64,000 nt of DNA from assembly GCF_000143415.4 (NCBI RefSeq), contig NW_003314276.1, forward strand, positions 1,308,366-1,372,365, read 5' to 3'. The position numbers were made by a program, and so were the translations under genes. Every line of letters starts with the position of its first letter. The stretch's first letter is position 1. Source of the DNA: Selaginella moellendorffii. Lineage: Eukaryota; Streptophyta; Lycopodiopsida; Selaginellales; Selaginellaceae. Below the pieces are notes generated by a model. It did not search any database. It worked only from the letters and a program-made list of their open reading frames with translations, and had not been told where the DNA came from. This document shows positions 11,477 to 22,010 of the stretch, piece by piece.

Positions 11477-13948
11477 GCTTAATCAGTTTGCTTTCCAAGC
11501 ACATACCTTGGTCCATGATATCGAGCACCTTTAATATGCTGGCATGCTTTCTCTCGAGGAAATCTAGATGCTGTATAGTTGTGAGGTTATGGAAGCAATT
11601 CAAGCAAAGCTTGTAGCACATAAAAGCCAAGAGTTGCTTACTGGGTATCAGGTGCCTATAGATTTTTTGGTTGCAGTCTGGGCAAAGGTATCCTTTTCTT
11701 GCATGAACTTGTGTTTTCTACTCACAAGTTTTCCTTTTAGCCAATTGTCAAGGCGGAGCAAAACTCATATTTGAAGATTACACAAGTAACATATGAGGTG
11801 CAAAAGAACCTTGAACTGCAACAAATTGAGCAGCGTATTTTGAACTCGAAGAAATTAATGGTGAAGAAGCTACTTGCAATTGCGGATATTCGACGCAATA
11901 AAGATTGGCTGGATTGCATTGCAGAGATATGTTCTCGTGGCAATAAGTTAGTCCCTTTTATCTTTCTCATTCCACTTTGAAATCTTTATCCTTACAGGAA
12001 ATGGTAAAGCACCTAAAGAATTGATCTATAACATCACAAAAAACAAGCTCTCCTTCAATGAACAAACCTCTTGCTTGGAGCTCTTCAACACTTGGCATTG
12101 TAACAATGATAAGAGGTTGGAGAGCAAACTTGAGAATATGATGAAGGAGAAGCTCTATATCACTTAAAGTATTGTGGCTATTGAGGAGCTACTTCAAGTA
12201 TGGGATATGAAGTTTCTTACTAGTGCTTGCATCGGCATAACACTTCCAGAATATGTTCGAGCTTCCCTTCAAGATCTTGGGGATGGATGGCTTCCTGATG
12301 GCAACTCAAGCTCTATGGGTTTCAAGACTAACCATTTTTCTCGCACCACATGGCATATAGGTATATTGCAAGAAATTGACTTGTTTATTTAATCATGGCT
12401 CTTTTGTAGGTATTTAAACCATTGCCCAGGTGCTCCAGTGTACACCACAAGTGTTTTTCTCAAGCTCTTAACTGGTGGGAAGAAACTTGGTATGTATGAG
12501 CCAGAGTTCCATTGTCCCACTGCGTGGGAGCGAGAACTTTGTCCATGGTACTTGGAGTTGTGGCGGCAAATGCCATCATCACCTTTTGAACTTGATCTTT
12601 ACCTCAAGTGTCATCCAGGTTTGATGAGTAAAATTTCCTAGTAATAACTTATGTTTCTACTTTATTGTAGAGGCACTTTTGGAGGGAGTGGAGATGCCTC
12701 AAGATAGGGACGAGATTCATATTGAGCAGACCGAAGACAAACGAGTGGAGAACCCGGCTGAAAACTCTCCTGCCCCATCTCATCCTACAGCAATTGCTCA
12801 TTCCCCAAATCCTATTGCCGCTACCCGTCCAGCCCCGACTGCTCGAAATGTACGAAGGCAGCTCCATAGTAAGGACGTCCAAGAGAGTAAGAACTTGATT
12901 TCCAATGACCTTGCTTATTGTAATTTGGTTGTAGATGTCAGAAAAACCAACTATCACTCTATACGTCGACGTACAAATGCATTCTTTCCATCCCTCCCCA
13001 CTGCTACAGAGGATGACCTCCAAGAGTTATCTTCATTGGCTTCACATAAAGAAGTATGAAAAAAAACATGTATTAACTTTAATATTTCCCGGTTTTGAAC
13101 ACTATTCAGGTTTGCCCTCTTTCTCCTACGGGAAGTGTTGGCAATGTGGAAATAATTATTGGGGATTACTTTTAGCTTTCCAACAACATGAGCCAAGAGT
13201 CTTTTATGTTCCATCAATGGATGCGAGGATTGGGAATGAACAATACTTTCTGTATCAACCTTGCATTCTTCGATCTGCATGATGGGTTATCACCTTTACA
13301 AGGTGACACTCCATCTTGAAACATCCTTCAACCGGACCATATTTCTCAAACGGTGGATATGGCATCCAAGGTGTTGCGATATGAGGGCATTATGCTAGTC
13401 ATTCTTCCCTATTCTTTATTTTGGGGAGGTCTTCTTGCAACGATAGTAGAGAATGATGACTCTAGATTGGTTGAGTTTGCATCAAGCTACCTACTCTCAA
13501 ACATCCCAGTCGAAATAAAAGGAGCAAATGGCCAAATCCAAAAGGTTTGCATTTCCTTATTTTTCATATCTTAAATTGATTGCCTCTTTTCATTGTAGGT
13601 TTTAGCATGGAACTTCCATGCTCTCTGCCGTTACTCTTGCCGTCACAATATTACACGAGCTGATGAGCGTGCAAGTTTAGCATTGCCGGGATATGATAGC
13701 TCAACAAATATCATCCCAAATGTCATCGATGAGGACCATCATATAGAGTTCCCTGGCTATCGACACCATTCACCAAAGGCCATGCAAATCCTCTTAGAGT
13801 TGTTTTATCCTCTTAAGGGGATTGTGCTTGATGTTACAACAGGTTTTGGTTCAATAGTGCTGGCGGCTAAAGAGACTGGGTGTGCAGTTTTTGCACTAAA
13901 GAAGGAGAGTGCATTTGAAGGTGTTCTTGGGATATTTCATAACAGGTG
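11477..13948 (+). pseudogene. ParB-like/DNA methylase-like gene copy 1, 3' part (linker and beta-class methyltransferase-like domain)
   Basis: The gene resumes at 11477. Exon 11477-11687 ends VPIDFLVAVWAK; 11741 onward encodes PIVKAEQNSYLK and LLAIADIRRNKDWLD. Later exons hold YVRASLQDLGDGWLPDG (about 12260-12300), KKLGMYEPEFHCP (about 12480) and a Pro/Ala-rich linker (12670-13060). Near 13260-13300 comes FFDLHDGLS, at the place of methyltransferase motif IV, followed by LQPDHISQTVDMASKVL and a VILP strand. The last exon (to 13948) has FPGYRHHSPKAMQILLELF and VLDVTTGFGSIVLAA, which fits motif I. Motif IV before motif I is the beta-class (N4-cytosine/N6-adenine) order. Stops (TAA, TAG, TGA) again replace expected CAA, CAG or TGG, and there is at least one frame change near 13270, so the copy is a pseudogene. 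Each block aligns with the minus-strand gene at 25745-28171. Confidence 0.65.
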
Positions 13949-14660
13949 ATAATAAAGTATAAATTTCTCATTATAGTAATTCCATCATGGTTGTGTATAT
14001 TAGATGGATCGATGACGTGGGTTATAATTTGCTATGTTATACAGAAGCAATGGCACAAACTCATATATAACAAGAGCCCACAGTTAGAGAGCATAATACT
14101 ATATGAACTCCTCTTTTTGTGGATGTGGATGCTAAGGAAGACTAAGTTTAGTTTTTTTTTTTTAGTCAAATGTTTTAGTTTTTTAATCAAAGTGAGTTTC
14201 TTTTTTGACTTATGATATTTATTTTCTTATTAGACTTATATTATTTAACTTTTTCTTGGACTGAAAATATGTCTTAGGTTTTGAATAGAATTGTTGGTTC
14301 GTCCCGAACCAATCATTTAAACATCAACTTTTGTATTTGGTGGATTATATTGACTTTCATTGACTTAAGCTCAGCTCGTGAGCTCAACTCAAAAACTACC
14401 CAACCCCATCACAGACGTAGTGATCTTGTGTTTCTCACAGTTTGTCCATTGTAGCTAAAGGTGGCTCTCTCTAAGAAGACACCAAATCTGGAGGATGTAG
14501 TGGTGATTGTCAGTCACCTGTTTCAAGAGGATGGCCTTCTTTGGGACTTCTTGAAGTGCCAGACACCCATCTCATGGCCGTTTTAACCAAGGAAATGAGA
14601 AGAACCTTGACTGTCATGCAAAACATTGTGGATGGGATCACAGAAAATTTGTTTATTTAT
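13949..14660. other. 3' flank of the methylase-like pseudogene; conserved terminal phrase at 14367-14394
   Basis: T-rich tail after the pseudogene, then AAGCTCAGCTCGTGAGCTCA at 14367 continuing ACTCAA. The same phrase, with about 23 of 26 bases matching, lies downstream of the other methylase-like copy (complement near 23866-23891). 14400-14660 contains a short readable piece (ALSKKTPNLEDVVVIVSHL) that I do not recognise. Confidence 0.5.
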
Positions 14661-15161
14661 TTGTTTTTCTGGCCTCACTTTTGCAGCTGCCTGGCATAAG
14701 CAACCCCGAGTGCCAACCCGGTGGGAGGAAAGCTCCAGGGAGACTTTTGAGATGGCTTTGCTTGAGAAACTTAAGTTTGTTAATCCATACACGCTAAAAG
14801 CTCAGATCATCCGGTGGGACACAATGAGCCCCTGAGTCTGCATGGAACCAAAACAATAAACTCACAATGGAAAGCTCAATGGATTCAGCTTTGCACCATT
14901 TGGAAATGGCCAACGGCCTTGCTGTGAGTGTGTGACACAAAAAGCACCACACTGTTTTGATTGAGAGCTCGCAATCGATCAAGAAGAAACCACTTAAAGA
15001 AAAACCGATGCTTTTGCTTGGCTCCTGTTTTAGATACACTCACTTCCAACTCGCTGCCTCTACTTCCGTTTAGTACATACACTATTTTACAATTGAACAT
15101 CAAGTATCATAAGATGGTGGACGACTTACTAGGGTCGAAGCCTCTCCTCATCTCTGCCATT

Positions 15162-15363
15162 CACGTGCTGGTCGTGGTCGTTGATGTCCTTCACTTACAA
15201 TTCTATGCTTTGGCGTTGCCTCGGTGGTCCGCACGGCTTTAAAATGGTGGGCCCAGATCACATGGCCGGACTGAAAGCACGTGTTTTGACAGAGATAACC
15301 AATCAGGCGCTCTTGATTTTAAAGCACGTGTTTTTCTCTCACATGCTTGACAGGCCTATAAAT
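15162..15363 (+). promoter_or_regulatory. Core promoter of lectin gene copy 1: three CACGTG boxes, CCAAT and TATA
   Basis: CACGTG occurs at 15162, 15278 and 15325, GGGCCC near 15250, CCAATCA near 15299, and TATAAAT at 15357-15363. The TATA box overlaps the upstream in-frame ATG at 15362, so that ATG cannot be in the mRNA. The start is taken as 15413, about 50 bases downstream of TATA. The same layout lies at 45164-45365. CACGTG is the G-box core used by bHLH/bZIP factors; regulation is inferred. Confidence 0.7.
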
Positions 15364-15412
15364 GTATGCAAGAATTGCTGTGACTTGCCAACATCGAGAA
15401 GTCATTGGAACC

Positions 15413-16198
15413 ATGCTTCTTCGTGCTCTATCGCTCTTTGCATTGTGTTTGCTGGTTTCCGCAGCACCAGCATCACCCCCTCCTCCTGGTTCATGTTCAT
15501 CCGACGCTGACTGCCCGGAGGCATACCCCTGCTGTAGTTCATGGGGAGACTGTGGCAACAAAGCCCCATGGTGTTCGTCGCCTCCTCCACCGCCTCCACC
15601 ATGCAAGTCTCCTTTATATGGTACTAGTGCTGATGGTACTGCCTTCAGTGGAAGTCTTACGAGTACGCCACTGGAGGGGCTACGCATAATCAGCGGTTGT
15701 GTGGTTGATGCCATTCAGTGGAAGTCTTCGGGTTCTTCTTGGACTCAAATGTATGGAACGAACTCCTGTTCAGGATGTTTACCACAGCCGCCTCCGCAAG
15801 CTGGTCTGAGAAGCACATCCTACGAGGTCTTTTTAAGTTAACGTTTTTCTTACTTTCTCAATTTCTTTCTGCAGATCTCTTTGGGCTCGGATGAGTACAT
15901 TTACAAGGTATCGGGTACAACTGGAACAGACAAAACATGCGGTGCTGGTTGGGCGGGAGAAGGTGTTGTTTCGCTGACTGTGCATGTCAAGAACATGAAA
16001 ACTGGTAAAACCAAACCATATGGTCCATTTGGTACTTCGACGAGTGGCACTTCCTTCGAAACAGCACCAGGCAACATAGTCTCGTTCTTTGGATATGCAA
16101 GCCCCAAGTCATATATGAAAGGCATCGGTGTTATCTATTCGACGTGCCCATCCAGTTCTGTTCAGACCACCCCCATGGGGGCATTTAGCATCATTTAA
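15413..16198 (+). CDS. Secreted lectin: hevein-like chitin-binding segment plus jacalin-like domain (copy 1)
   Basis: Two exons, 15413-15826 and 15875-16198, with a 48-base GT-AG intron, give 245 aa. Residues 1-20 (MLLRALSLFALCLLVSAAPA) are a signal peptide. Residues about 28-54 have a compact Cys pattern with CPEAYPCCSSWGDCG, as in hevein-type chitin-binding modules. A Pro-rich hinge (SPPPPPPPC) leads to a jacalin-related fold from about residue 64, with GCVVDAIQWKS, EVFLS replaced by EISLGSDEY after splicing, LTVHVKN, YGPFG, IVSFFGYAS and GIGVIYS strands. The product is predicted to bind glycans or chitin outside the cell, perhaps in defence. The coding sequence is identical at protein level to copy 2. 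The hevein call is less certain than the jacalin call because the module is shorter than usual. Confidence 0.85.
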
Positions 16199-17700
16199 GG
16201 AGTTGCCAAACTATGGTGCTATGCCAGACTATGTAATAAAGATTTGGTGCTATGCTAAACTATGTAATAAAGATTTTGGTGCTATACCAAATTATGTATT
16301 ATCTGAGCAGCGCGCAGGGCTCCAGAGAATACAAGTCGGACTGCTAGCAAAAATGATCTATCTATCTATATGCTATTTTGAGTGCCCATCCTGAAGCATG
16401 AGACGCATTTTTTGCGTCGCTGTCATCTTCCATCGCCTCCAATGGCGTCTTCACTTCCATGGTTGGGCGGGATCTTGTCTAATTGTTCTTTGCTTCGTCC
16501 TAGGAGGCTATCTAGCCTATCTATGAGGCTAAAGGTGTTGGTTCTTTTCTCATTGAGCTTAACAATGGGACTACATGCCAGATTGACCACAAAATTTTTT
16601 CCTATATCTTGTTCAATTTTCTGGAAATCAATGCAGTATTACTTTTTTTTTTCTTTTATGCCCCTTCTTTTTGTTCACCTAATGGCAGAGTAATATATTC
16701 ATCCTTTACAACAGCCTTTCCCTCATTAGCAATTGGTGTAATTACTTAATACTATGACCAAAACTAAATAATCACATTCAATTAATGGTAACATTTATGG
16801 TGTATAGTATAATTCTTTTTACTTTTACTGCTAATCCTTGAGTTTCTCTAAATTTCTTCTATGAGATGATTATAAGGATGATTTGTATTATTAATTTGAT
16901 CATTTTACAATGATTACTATCTATCATTCTTCAAATGATATTTGGCATTTGCACAAATTTCCCAAATGTTTACAAAGGATAATTTTACAATGATACAATG
17001 TTTTAAGCACAGACACTTCTGCAGATTAAAGTTGTGGGAATACTAAATTAGCACACGATGTGATTATACAAGAACTTTGCTGTAAAATGCTAATCTGTTG
17101 TCTTGAGAGCCACAGCCTCCACCCACATAGTGAAGAAATTTATTGCCAACAAGTAATAGTGGCTACGTAAAGATGCTAGAGATAATGGGCAAGTGTAAAA
17201 TGGACTTGAAAAGGTAATGAACTGAAAGGGAAAATGTTGCTTCAAGGATTGAACTGTTAGCATATGCCTCTATGGCCTTGAAAATAACAGGCCAATAAAA
17301 ACCACCATTGTTGATCCTGCAAAATGGCCTTTATAAAGGTGAAAGACTTTGACTTTAGCTTCTGTCAAGCAGCACAGTCAAGCTGTCAACAAGAAAAATT
17401 CTGAGCCTTGATCTCCAAAGCCCGTTGCCACACCATTGGCAAGTTGTCTGGGGACTCTTGTGATGCAAATTTGACCTTGGTGTCAATGGGTGCACAATAG
17501 ATTTGCTTTTGTCAACTGCCCAGGGTTTGCTGGGCAATTTATACTCTTGGTTCTAGTATGCTCAAGAGTTGATTACATAGGAACTCTAAGGTTGTCAATG
17601 TAAAGTTAAAGGAGTGGTTCATTCTTGATGCAACTTAAAATAAGGGTGACCTTGAGTTCCCTCGTCCACCCATGTGTTGGACCGCTTTGTAGCTTTGCTA
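16199..17700. other. Duplicated non-coding DNA with a roughly 33-base tandem repeat at 16211-16300
   Basis: Three tandem units of TGGTGCTATGCCAGACTATG-type sequence follow the lectin stop and carry AATAAA-like signals (ATGTAATAAAGATT), possibly used for polyadenylation. In copy 2 a 16-base deletion removes most of the third unit. A GACGCATTTTTTGCGTC hairpin lies near 16400. The remainder to 17700 has no supported gene. Confidence 0.65.
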
Positions 17701-18153
17701 AGATTTGTCAATGCTTATTCCCATTGAGTGGTACACTCTAAGCCGGCAGCATGCTTGGCAAGCCCTGGTCGCTGGCCCTGAGCACTGTGTTGCCCAAGAA
17801 TCTCTGCTTAAACTCATTTCTTGGATTTTCAATGACAAAGCTTCTTTTGTCACACTAATTGTGGCGAGTTTCTTTGGAGTAGCCTTCTGGTCGCTGGAAA
17901 CGATTCGGTATGCCGAGAGCCTCTGTGGCGCCACCTTGAGCAGGTGACGATGTAGAGACAGATTTTCCCTCTCACTTCTCTTGCAACATTGGCAGACGTC
18001 ACAAAGCAAGCTTAAATGATGGAGAAAACCGAGCAGCTCCGGCATTTGATCTGAAAGCTCGTCGCTCTCAAAGACAGGCAAACGTCCTATTGTTGTTCTT
18101 TCTCTACAGTAAAAATTTTGAGCTCAAATGACGAGAGCTGAGTACGTAGGTAG

Positions 18154-18983
18154 CTACTCATTACTGTCCTGCCACGACTCAAGGGCCGCAAAAAACCTCT
18201 GTCAACCGAAGTAGACCCCCTCGATGATAAGAGCAGTCAGGTCCCTGGGCTCGTCGTCATCCTCGCGAGCACTCTCGAAGCACTTGAGGTAGACATCCCG
18301 GTCCACAAACTCGTGGTGGCGGCCAGAAGCAGCGGCAGCAAACAAGACATTGGGAAACACAGCCACGCTGCGATCCAAGTAGGCCAGCATCATCCTCCTG
18401 CATCGCCCATTCCCATCCACAAACGGATGGACGCACTCAAACTTGTAGAAGAATTCCGAGGCCAGCACCAGGAGCTGCTCCACCGTCTTGCAGCTGATTG
18501 TCGTCCGCTGCAGATCCGCGTTGGTCTTGCTCACCAACTTGGACAGCTTCGGCCGGATTGCCCAGGCATCCGCGTAGAAGTGCTGCCTTCCGCTGCTCGA
18601 AGCCTGCGATGTCCGGCCTGCCCGACTCCACCTGAGCTTGTCGTTGTTGACGCTGGGAGCCTCCTCCTGATCCTAGAGCCACCATGTCTTGTTGAATGCT
18701 CGGGACAGGCAGCGGACTTGTTCCAATCTCTCGTCCGGAGCCACCACTTTGTCGTCCAAGTCCACTTGGAGCTGCTCCAGGGCGTGGAGTGTTTCATCCC
18801 GTTCCAGCTCCAGCTTGTTCACCTGGAACAGGAAGTCGGCCATGGCGTCGCACTGCGCGTACACGTCCAGCGCCCATGCTTTGGCATCGCCGTCCAGCGC
18901 CTGGAACCTCTTCGCGTACCCGCAAATGGCGTCCGCCATGCTGCTCGTCGCCGGGGCTCCGTCGCCATCGCACCTCCGCCCAT
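18154..18983 (-). pseudogene. Fic-domain protein pseudogene (copy 1)
   Basis: Colinear with the intact gene at 48193-49134 but broken. Several deletions (for example removal of FEEE before RTTISC, and losses around the GRQHFYADAW and SHELLMES segments) shift the frame. A TGG to TGA change after VYFG truncates the C-terminus. The active-site motif reads HPFVDGNGRCRRM, with Gly replaced by Arg relative to copy 2. The N-terminus has lost the ERPFWRCGG segment. No intact product is expected. Confidence 0.88.
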
Positions 18984-19429
18984 CTTATGCCCTAACCTCA
19001 ACCAACAAGGGCTCCCTTTTATACCCTTTTCATTTTAAAGTTTACAAAAGGTGGCTATGTATAAAGCTTTCTCAAATTTGTATAAACCTATATTCCGAGA
19101 ATATTCCATGGCCCCTCAAAATACAAACAATGTGTAACCATCTTTGTAGTACTTGGTACCTGAGAACCGAACATGCTATCCAGCTGGCCTGTTGAAATCC
19201 CACAAACTCATTTTCACAGCACAGGAAAGTGTTTGTCCATACCTCAAGTATCACTTCAATCATGCTCGAGCCCGCTTCTTCCCCTTGTTTTGCAGCGCAG
19301 AAGCACGAAATCAGCTTGAAATACAAAGATGTCACACCCTGTCCAAAGATCACATTGCCAAGGTGAGAATCTCAACACTCTAGAATCCTCAAGTCTCACC
19401 TCCCGCGAGAATTCCAGGCAACAACAGCC

Positions 19430-20828
19430 ATGGACAAGTTCCTCCAAAGCGTCGACTCGAATCCCCATAGACGAGACGCAGCCGAGCCTTGCTACTCGCT
19501 GCACGAGCCAGGAGAACTCGTCTATGGAACCGCTCTCGTCTTTCACGGATTCGGGCAATTCCACAGTTGCTCGCGGACTACCTGTTTGACAATGGCTTCA
19601 ATGTCTACCAGCCTTGCCTTGCTCGCCACTATCTCGGAAATCCGACTCTAAACTGGCCGTAGGTGACACATCTTAAAGTTCGCTCTTTACTTTCATCTCC
19701 ACCCAGGTTGATCTCAAGCCGGAACTGAAAGAGAAGATCCGGCAAAACTTCCTCAAGGATCCGGTCCTAGCCAAGGAGCTCTATACCTCTGTAAGTCTTC
19801 TGCTATAACGTTTTCATCCTGCTGACAGTCTGCTGGCCTGTGTTCTTCGTGATTGTTGTCCCAAGACACCATGCAGCCAGTTCGCTCCCTTTCCCCCGAA
19901 ATGTCTGATATAATCGCTGCGCTCGACCAAGGTGATCGTAGCCAGGATTTCCAGAGGTCTGTGAGCGCGGCTCTTCACCTCCAAAATGAACTAACCACTT
20001 GGCTGCCAGGTTTTTCGACTCGAGCCACTTGGACTACTTCACGGAAGCCGAGCAGCGACTAGAAGATGTGCATGCTCTGCCAGGCCCGATCTTCGCGATA
20101 GGCATCTCGATGGGAGGTGCCACTGCGTTGCATCTCGCCAACACTTATCCAGACACAATCTCGAAAGTCGTAGCGTACGCCCCGCTCCTGAAGGTAGGAC
20201 GAAACTTAGCCTTCGAAAGACAAGAACCGTGAACAAACTTACTAATGATCGATCGATCTTCTGGCCAGACCATGGATGATTCAAGGAGAGAATTTGCTCT
20301 GGCGATCGGCCCGCTGGACGTGAAAGAAACCGGATGGGAGCCGTCGCTCCAGTTCACAGTGGGATGCCTTGTGGCAATCGACCTGTGTGGGACTCGCGTT
20401 AGCCAATCCAACATAGATAATCTCCCAAAGAAAGTCACTACCTTGCTACTCTTCACGGCAAACGAAGACTCGGCCGACCTTCCAACGCAGGAGAAATTCG
20501 CGCAACGATTAAAATCCATCTCCTCCGGTAGGATGCTTTGATCTTCAACAATGTGGAAAAATTCTCCCGTCGCTACTGTCCCAGATGGAGTGCCACACCT
20601 GCATTACACATATCGCCGCGAGCTGGAAGTCCCGCACGCGATGATCCACCCAAACGAGGTAGGAAATCGAGAAATTCTCGAGAGATTTCTAACCTCTCGC
20701 TTGGCGCAGAGGCCGATCGCGAACAAGCTGTGGAGAAAAATGTACCAGGAGACATTTCGATTCCTGACCGCCGGGAGGGCGCGGTCGATTCGCTGCGCCA
20801 AGACGAAACCCTACCCCAAGTACCATAA
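19430..20828 (+). pseudogene. Alpha/beta hydrolase pseudogene (copy 1)
   Basis: Matches the intact gene at 49595-51019 exon by exon, with disabling changes. A 10-base deletion in exon 1 after HGFG shifts the frame. The last exon-1 codon is changed from CAG to TAG, the exon 3 acceptor region has lost GGCGGA, and a 10-base deletion lies in the last exon. The nucleophile elbow GISMGG and much of the later frame remain readable, suggesting fairly recent decay. Confidence 0.88.
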
Positions 20829-21080
20829 ACCCTAAAACCGCAAGCTTTTATCTCCTCGTGAGAGCAAGCAAACTAAACGCTACGAGCTAGAACTTTGGAT
20901 CATAACAGATAGAAGTTTTTCGTTGTGATCATCTTCTCAAGCTCCTGTTACTTTCAAAAGAACTTAGAACCCTTTGGAACTTGACGCTTGCTCAACCTGC
21001 ATGGAAGAAAGAACGTCGATGAGAACACGAGAAAAGAGAGAACCACCATTGGAACTCGGCATGGATGGTGTGGAGTCGCT

Positions 21081-21640
21081 TCACTGCTCACCATCCGAAG
21101 CTGTGGATTGCTGGCCTTGAGCCTGCAATTGCTGGGCTTGGGTTTGTTGATCCAGCTGCCACTGCTGCTGCTGCTGCTGCTGTGGCAACGCCATGTACTG
21201 CATTGGCGGCCGCTGCTGCTGCGTGTAGAGCACTGGATCCATTGGAATGGCCGGCCTTCCAATCACTCCCCCAGGAATCATGTAGAGTAGCATGTCTGGA
21301 GCTCTGATCGGCAGCACGGATCATGAGACACCCAGCGCCTTGTCCTTGGCATCCTTGCATGGCACGATGTCCACCAGGAAATCAAAGATGTCCGTGCGAG
21401 TGACTGCCGCCGCAATGTCATTCTTCTGGAGCATCTCGCGTGCAGCGTCAGCTCCAGGATGAACATCTTGCATGCCTTGGCAAAGAGCACAGGTGCCTCA
21501 CTTGAGATCATCCTCATGTCCTTGTCTGCCTTCATGATCTTCTTGATGTGCACTAGGGGCAAGCTGTGCATCTTGAAATCCATCATCTCCTAGATATCTT
21601 GCATCTGCCCCACCCAAAAGTCTTGCATTTGCTGCATCTG
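21081..21640 (-). pseudogene. NF-YC pseudogene (copy 1, 5'-truncated and frameshifted)
   Basis: The histone-fold region is recognisable ([20 protein letters not shown], then [14 protein letters not shown]) but the conserved LARIKK has become LVHIKK. A deletion of the [10 protein letters not shown] segment shifts the frame, and the first roughly 70 residues are missing because the duplication ends here. Most differences from copy 2 are CpG to TpG or CpA. Confidence 0.9.
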
Positions 21641-22010
21641 TCTTTGACTCTGGAGTAGCAGTTGATGCTATGTAGTTATTGTTGAACAATCAAACTTAAT
21701 TGATGGTGGCATTCATAGCATGTGGTATAACTTCTCTTGGTCTTGTTACTAATCTTCAAGTTTGGCCAGAGTTGTTTTGTGGGAGTCCTAGAGATGATAT
21801 ATACTATTGGTTCGATTACTTTACAGTGATTATTACATATTATTCTTGGGATGATATTTGGTATTTGCATGAATTTCCCATGTGTTTCCAAGGGACAACA
21901 CTTCAATGGTACAATGGTTTGAGTGTAGTCAATCATGAGGATTAAAGTATTCTCTTAAACATCTTTAAATATGCATTTGAACATATCAACGATGATGTTT
22001 TCTAACAAAT
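21641..22010. other. AT-rich spacer, no gene seen
   Basis: Sequence past the duplication boundary. An 81-codon frame near 21700 has no recognisable features. Confidence 0.4.

Larger units (their letters stand above)
14661..21635. repeat. Segmental duplication, copy 1 (degenerate except for the lectin part)
   Basis: Direct repeat of about 44756-51915. 15050-17630 is nearly identical to 45052-47620: the lectin reading frames are identical in all frames and only isolated substitutions and one 16-base deletion differ. Beyond about 17640, copy 1 carries many 5-40-base deletions and CpG-type transitions relative to copy 2. Copy 1 stops matching inside the NF-YC coding region, which therefore lacks its N-terminal part here. 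Confidence 0.92.

Noticed and set aside
15362-15412. Upstream in-frame ATG of the lectin gene
   Set aside because: It lies within the TATA box (15357-15363) and would precede transcription start; the signal peptide begins at the next Met.
15319-15714. 131-codon minus-strand frame over the lectin first exon
   Set aside because: Shadow of the sense exon. It is conserved between copies only because the DNA is nearly identical.
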